Assembly (NCBI RefSeq): GCF_000327385.1
Contig: NW_008710013.1
Location: 522,329 to 586,328 of the forward strand
Direction: 5' to 3'
From: Lottia gigantea
Taxonomy: Eukaryota > Mollusca > Gastropoda > Lottiidae
Length of the DNA: 64,000 nucleotides
The position numbers and the translations under genes were made by a program. The notes beneath the pieces were generated by a model. That model was not told the DNA's origin, ran no database searches, and worked only from the letters and a program-made list of their open reading frames with translations. Positions 60,901-64,000 of the stretch are shown piece by piece; the stretch's first letter is position 1; each line of letters opens with the position of its first letter.

Positions 60901-62880
60901 AAGGGCAATAACTCAAAAGCCGTTCATCGAAAAATTGTGAATATCGAACTTTTCCAAGATCTCATCAATATAAATGATCACACCAAATTTCATTCAAATC
61001 AGATGAAAACTGTAGTCTCTATCACGTTCACAAGCCAATTTTGACGCGTTTTGGCTAAGTCAAGGGCAATAACTCAAAAACCGTTCATCGAAAAATCGTG
61101 AATATCGAACTTGTCCAAGATCTCATCGATATAAAGTGAAAAAAAAAATTGGAAGTCGGAAGTTGGAAGTCCTGACCCGGCTTTCGTACATATCAAGTGT
61201 TCCCTTTCCATTCTCATAGTATACATTATAAATTTTTGAGCTGTTTGGAGCCGTGACGGATATTGTATGGGATTTCCAACACGCCTGTTTGCTGCATGTT
61301 GCATGTCAATCTAAGATTTTTACCATAAATATTACAGGGTTTTAACAGTAGTAAGGAATATATCGCTACCCAAGGACCACTTCCTGGAACCATCAATGAT
61401 TTCTGGAGAATGATATGGGAGTACAATGTTACTATTATTGTTATGTTAACGTCCTGTAAAGAAAGTGGTCGGGTATGTATATACGTATATCCGTTTGTCT
61501 GGACAGAACTCAGACAAAATTGACCGTGCCCCCACCCCCTTTAAATGGCCATTGAATGTATGATTGGTTCTCCCATAGATAAGCAATTGTGGGTTTTCTA
61601 GATTTTGAAGGTGACTTGGATATTGATGGTTGAGATAACCCACTCGATCTCATGTAAAGTAAGATTGAAAGCAAAAACGACCTTTTTACAAAACTCGAAT
61701 ATCTCCGAATTTGATCTTGTTTTCATTTGAATACCTTTCGTTGTCATTTATTGTTTCAGTCAAAATGTGCACAATACTGGCCTAGTGAATTTGGTGACGC
61801 GGTAGTGTATGGTGATATTAGAGTAGAAAACACTTCATCTTCTACGATTAATACATATACTTGTAGTGTATTACATTTAACAACGAAGACTCAGGTACAG
61901 TACGCAAACGCAAACTCAATCTCAAATGCATACTCAATAGCTTGAGTGTGAGCTTGAGTTTGAGTTTGAGCAAGAGCAAGAGCTTGAGTTTGAGTTTGAG
62001 TTTGATTTACGCTTACGTAAACATGTAATCGTAGCTTTGATACAACAATCTCGCCACTATTTAAATTCAACTGTAAATAACAGCAGGCTTTCATCTGCTT
62101 GACATCGTCTGACATCTCGCAAATTGTAAATTTAGTTCAAATGACGTGGATTTTATTATTCGATTGTTTGCAAATCTGTGCGTAATCGAGTTTGTCTGAA
62201 TAATCATGAAAAAGAGGCTATAGGCATACTATTGTAATAGGAATTTCACATTTAAGTTTTCGTGGTAAGGCAGTGGGTGCTGCGAGCGAAGGGACAGAAC
62301 CTTACGCTAGAAATCAAATGTCACATTCTTAGTAAATAAGTAATAGAAAATTTAGCCAATGCTGATTGGATTGGATGAAAAATAAGTAGGTTACGGTCTA
62401 ATTATATGTATAAAGAGGAAGAGTTGTATGTTGTTGTATGGTTCTATATTTTTAGAGTGAAGTGCGAGTTGTGAAACATTTTCATTTTTTAACATGGAAA
62501 GATATGACAGCATCTATTGAGAGACATGATATTCTGGAATTTATTTCTACTATTAGACAACATATAACACCACAGCAGGACGGACCTATTGTGGTGCACT
62601 GCAGGTAGATATAAAATAATCAAGCACCATTTTAGATTCCGTCCTTTTTACCAATCAGATATTCAACTCCAACACTCAAGCAAACAAAAATACCATTTTT
62701 CTCGGTACTGTTTTGATTGTAAATTTATATTTTAGTGCTGGTGTTGGCAGAACTGGTACTTTTATAGTGTTAGATTATATAATGCAGTATATACAAACAC
62801 ATGACCTCAAAAATACTTTAGATATTTATGGTTTTATAATGAAGTTACGAGATTATAGAGTCCTTATAGTACAGAGTGAG
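54419..62880 (+). CDS. Receptor-type protein tyrosine phosphatase, partial (3' end off window)
   Basis: Exons 54419-54974, 55274-55367, 55988-56056, 56369-56450, 59233-59323, 59670-59749, 61338-61472, 61760-61894, 62456-62604 and 62736-62880 give 512 codons with matching phases. Order: a Ser/Thr-rich mucin-like ectodomain with a near-duplicated [12 protein letters not shown] segment; a membrane helix ([20 protein letters not shown]); a juxtamembrane segment ([18 protein letters not shown]); then the catalytic domain: [76 protein letters not shown]. The active-site Cys and Arg, the WPD-loop Asp and the Q-loop Gln are present. Odd: WKD instead of WPD, KNRF instead of KNRY. It resembles R3-type receptors. 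The 5' signal-peptide exon and the final catalytic exon were not found. Confidence 0.92.
56625..57754 (+). mobile_element. Core-repeat element, ~161 bp units, in phosphatase intron
   Basis: The 5' end AAAGATAGCTTGTCAGGCAAG, then AATATACGCCCACTG. Five or more units with CAAGGGCAATAACTCATAC (56789, 56950, ~57390, 57556). The 3' end is GGACGGACCGACATGG, GTGACGGCAATATACGCC and CATGTGGGCGTATAAAA at ~57754. It is the best-preserved full copy, of the same subfamily as 37724-38640. Confidence 0.72.
58395..58420. mobile_element. MITE family 1 terminus
   Basis: TA followed by CAGTCAAGTAACCTAATTTC, matching the right-end repeat of the 5110-5936 copy in inverse. The second end was not recognised; the neighbouring CTATCTTTCGTGCATTTCCG also resembles family internal sequence. 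Confidence 0.55.
58465..58915. repeat. Three-unit ~150 bp tandem repeat in phosphatase intron
   Basis: AAGACACATTACTAAGTCAT occurs at 58509, 58665 and 58811. Each is followed by CGTTTCGTG-CGATATCGCA, GTGATCGGGGTGCGATGCAG and a GATTTAACATAGT-GGTGTCT block. Units vary by short indels. No relation to the GTGGGCGTATA family seen. Confidence 0.8.
59815..61185 (+). mobile_element. Element with inverted CAGGACTTCCAACTTCC ends enclosing core repeats
   Basis: The left end GCCGGTTCAGGACTTCCAAC leads into a minisatellite of CTTCCGACTTCCAAGTTTTT units (59835-59940). The right end has the inverse TTGGAAGTCGGAAGTTGG then AGTCCTGACCCGGC (61149-61185). Between them lie core-repeat copies: 60262-60592 (start GGGCGGTCACC, ACGGACGGACAG, end ATGTGGGCGTATAAAA) and 60593-61130 (161-bp units at 60742, 60902, 61063). 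Fills one phosphatase intron almost to the acceptor at 61337. Confidence 0.6.
61900..62022. repeat. Palindromic (GAGTTT)n minisatellite beside a donor site
   Basis: Starts six bases inside the intron after the 61760-61894 exon. CGCAAACGCAAACTCAATC on the left is answered by TTGAGTTTGAGTTTGATTT and ACGCTTACG on the right, with GAGCAAGAGCAAGAGCTTG between. In RNA it would form a long hairpin next to the 5' splice site. Confidence 0.75.
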
Positions 62881-64000
62881 GTAAGTAGGTTCGCCTGCTA
62901 GTTCACATTTTTGTAATTCGACGTTGAATATATACTTGATACTTAAACTTGATATTCATATGGAATGGTAGGACACTTTAATGCTACTGTTATGAACTTT
63001 GCCTGGACAGTGGGGCCTCGATTTCATCGGATGGACCAGACGTGTTCTCGTGCATCACTGACAAGAGGTAGTCGAATAGAAGAATCGTGTATCATTGTTG
63101 TATTCCTGAGATCATAAATAGTTGACGATCCATTTCTTAATTGTGCTCTTTAACGGATCCCGGCCCGTCTGCATTAGCCCACATGGTGCAGAAAAGTAGG
63201 ACGTAAAACTCCATTCATTTCATTTTATCGGATCCTGGAATTCTGTTTTGGAGATGTGTATATAAAATTGATAATCTCATAAAAAAAAATTCTAACGTGC
63301 GAACATACATGCTGTCGTTATTTATGATTGAGCTATCTTACAACCTTCGAACCAAAAATAGCTCTAGATCACAAATAAACTGAATTATTCCCACTATCCC
63401 ATTTCTTATTGGATAAAACTCGGCAACATTGTTATTTCGAATATAGCACTGTCTCGATGTTACCCATCATGTTACCGAAAATTTTGGCATTTCTTGACTG
63501 AATTCAGTCCACCAACAAACGAATGGCGTGGATCGAACTTGGCCGAATCGCAAATTTGGCTATTATACTGATAAGGTCTAGCAAATTGACCATTAGGCAT
63601 ATCGACGACACAATTAAGTGCAGAATGCTTGTTGAATTTCATTTGAAATTCCGTTTTAAAAGAAAAATCTGTTCCAGGCTTTAGTCCCGCCCCCACTAAA
63701 CTGACATAGGGACTGCGTTCTGAGAGCTACAGAGAAAGTTGTATTTGATAGGCTACAATTTGCGGTTGTTTGTGTCCTTATAACTGTATTAGTGATTGGT
63801 CTTATACATAGAGTTATTATAAAACTTTATTATGTAACTCATGGTCTCATATGTGAAAAGGATTTAAATTTTCGAATTTAGCGGAGGTAACTGATAACAA
63901 TAAATTTTCGGATTTTTTAGGCCTATAAGTTCGGAAAAAACTGTATCATAACATTATGAACATAAAACATGGTGTCATACCATGCAAAACGTTCGCAGGA
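62881..64000. other. Phosphatase intron to window edge; no exon recognised
   Basis: After the donor at 62881 I find no acceptor followed by the expected QY-x-F-I... end of the catalytic domain. A minus-strand open frame at 63696-63472 (containing CVVDMPNGQFARPYQ) is not a family I recognise. Confidence 0.45.

Noticed and set aside
63472-63696. Minus-strand ORF with CVVDMPNGQFARPYQYNSQ and FDPRHSFVGGLNSV
   Set aside because: Has non-random composition and might be a repeat-derived frame, but I do not recognise the family and see no start or splice context.
1-64000. CRISPR arrays, operons, bacterial promoters or toxin systems
   Set aside because: Introns, splice sites and animal gene families show a eukaryotic nuclear genome; the tandem repeats lack CRISPR-like uniform short repeats with unique spacers.

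Overview
This is an AT-rich, intron-rich animal nuclear window. Small exons sit between large introns packed with mobile elements, and splice sites are ordinary GT-AG. The repeat content includes ~161 bp core-repeat elements with ACGG microsatellites, a DIRS-type retroelement, and Harbinger and hAT DNA transposons. Together with the protein sequences this suggests a marine lophotrochozoan, most likely a mollusc. That assignment is inference; no species marker is visible.

Five host genes can be read exon by exon. (1) CLYBL (citramalyl-CoA lyase, mitochondrial), minus strand, 4783 to about 646. (2) SYCP1 (synaptonemal complex transverse-filament protein), plus strand, 8453-31918, about 28 coding exons plus one that seems to fall in a 51-N assembly gap at 10347-10397. 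(3) OSTM1 (lysosomal CLC-7 partner), minus strand, 39180-33252, six exons. (4) MRPS31 (mitochondrial ribosomal small-subunit protein), plus strand, 41555-48478, seven exons. (5) A receptor-type protein tyrosine phosphatase, plus strand, from 54419 and running off the right edge. It has a mucin-like ectodomain, one membrane segment and a catalytic domain with [19 protein letters not shown]1 and OSTM1/MRPS31 are head-to-head pairs; SYCP1 and OSTM1 are tail-to-tail. No functional link between neighbours is evident.

Mobile DNA explains most of the rest. The left edge holds the 3' end of a Penelope-like GIY-YIG element. A DIRS-type tyrosine-recombinase retroelement (24355-29365) has inverted termini and an internal complementary region, and it splits a 76-bp minisatellite inside a SYCP1 intron. 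About a dozen copies of a pearl/HINE-like (Helentron-related) non-autonomous family lie in introns and intergenic DNA: ~161 bp core repeats, ACGG microsatellite, terminal GTGGGCGTATAAAA hairpin. A TA-flanked MITE family has an ~827 bp full copy, deletion derivatives and decayed copies. A second MITE family (GGGTGACCGCTTGAAACC termini) has two copies. A Harbinger element with broken transposase and an antisense Myb-like partner (51717-54161) lies beside its internally deleted derivative (50187-50986). hAT fragments include a BED zinc-finger remnant.

I found no CRISPR array, operon, rRNA or convincing tRNA gene. The most interesting items are the invertebrate SYCP1 gene with its transposon-rich introns, the core-repeat family that dominates the introns, and the Harbinger parent/derivative pair.
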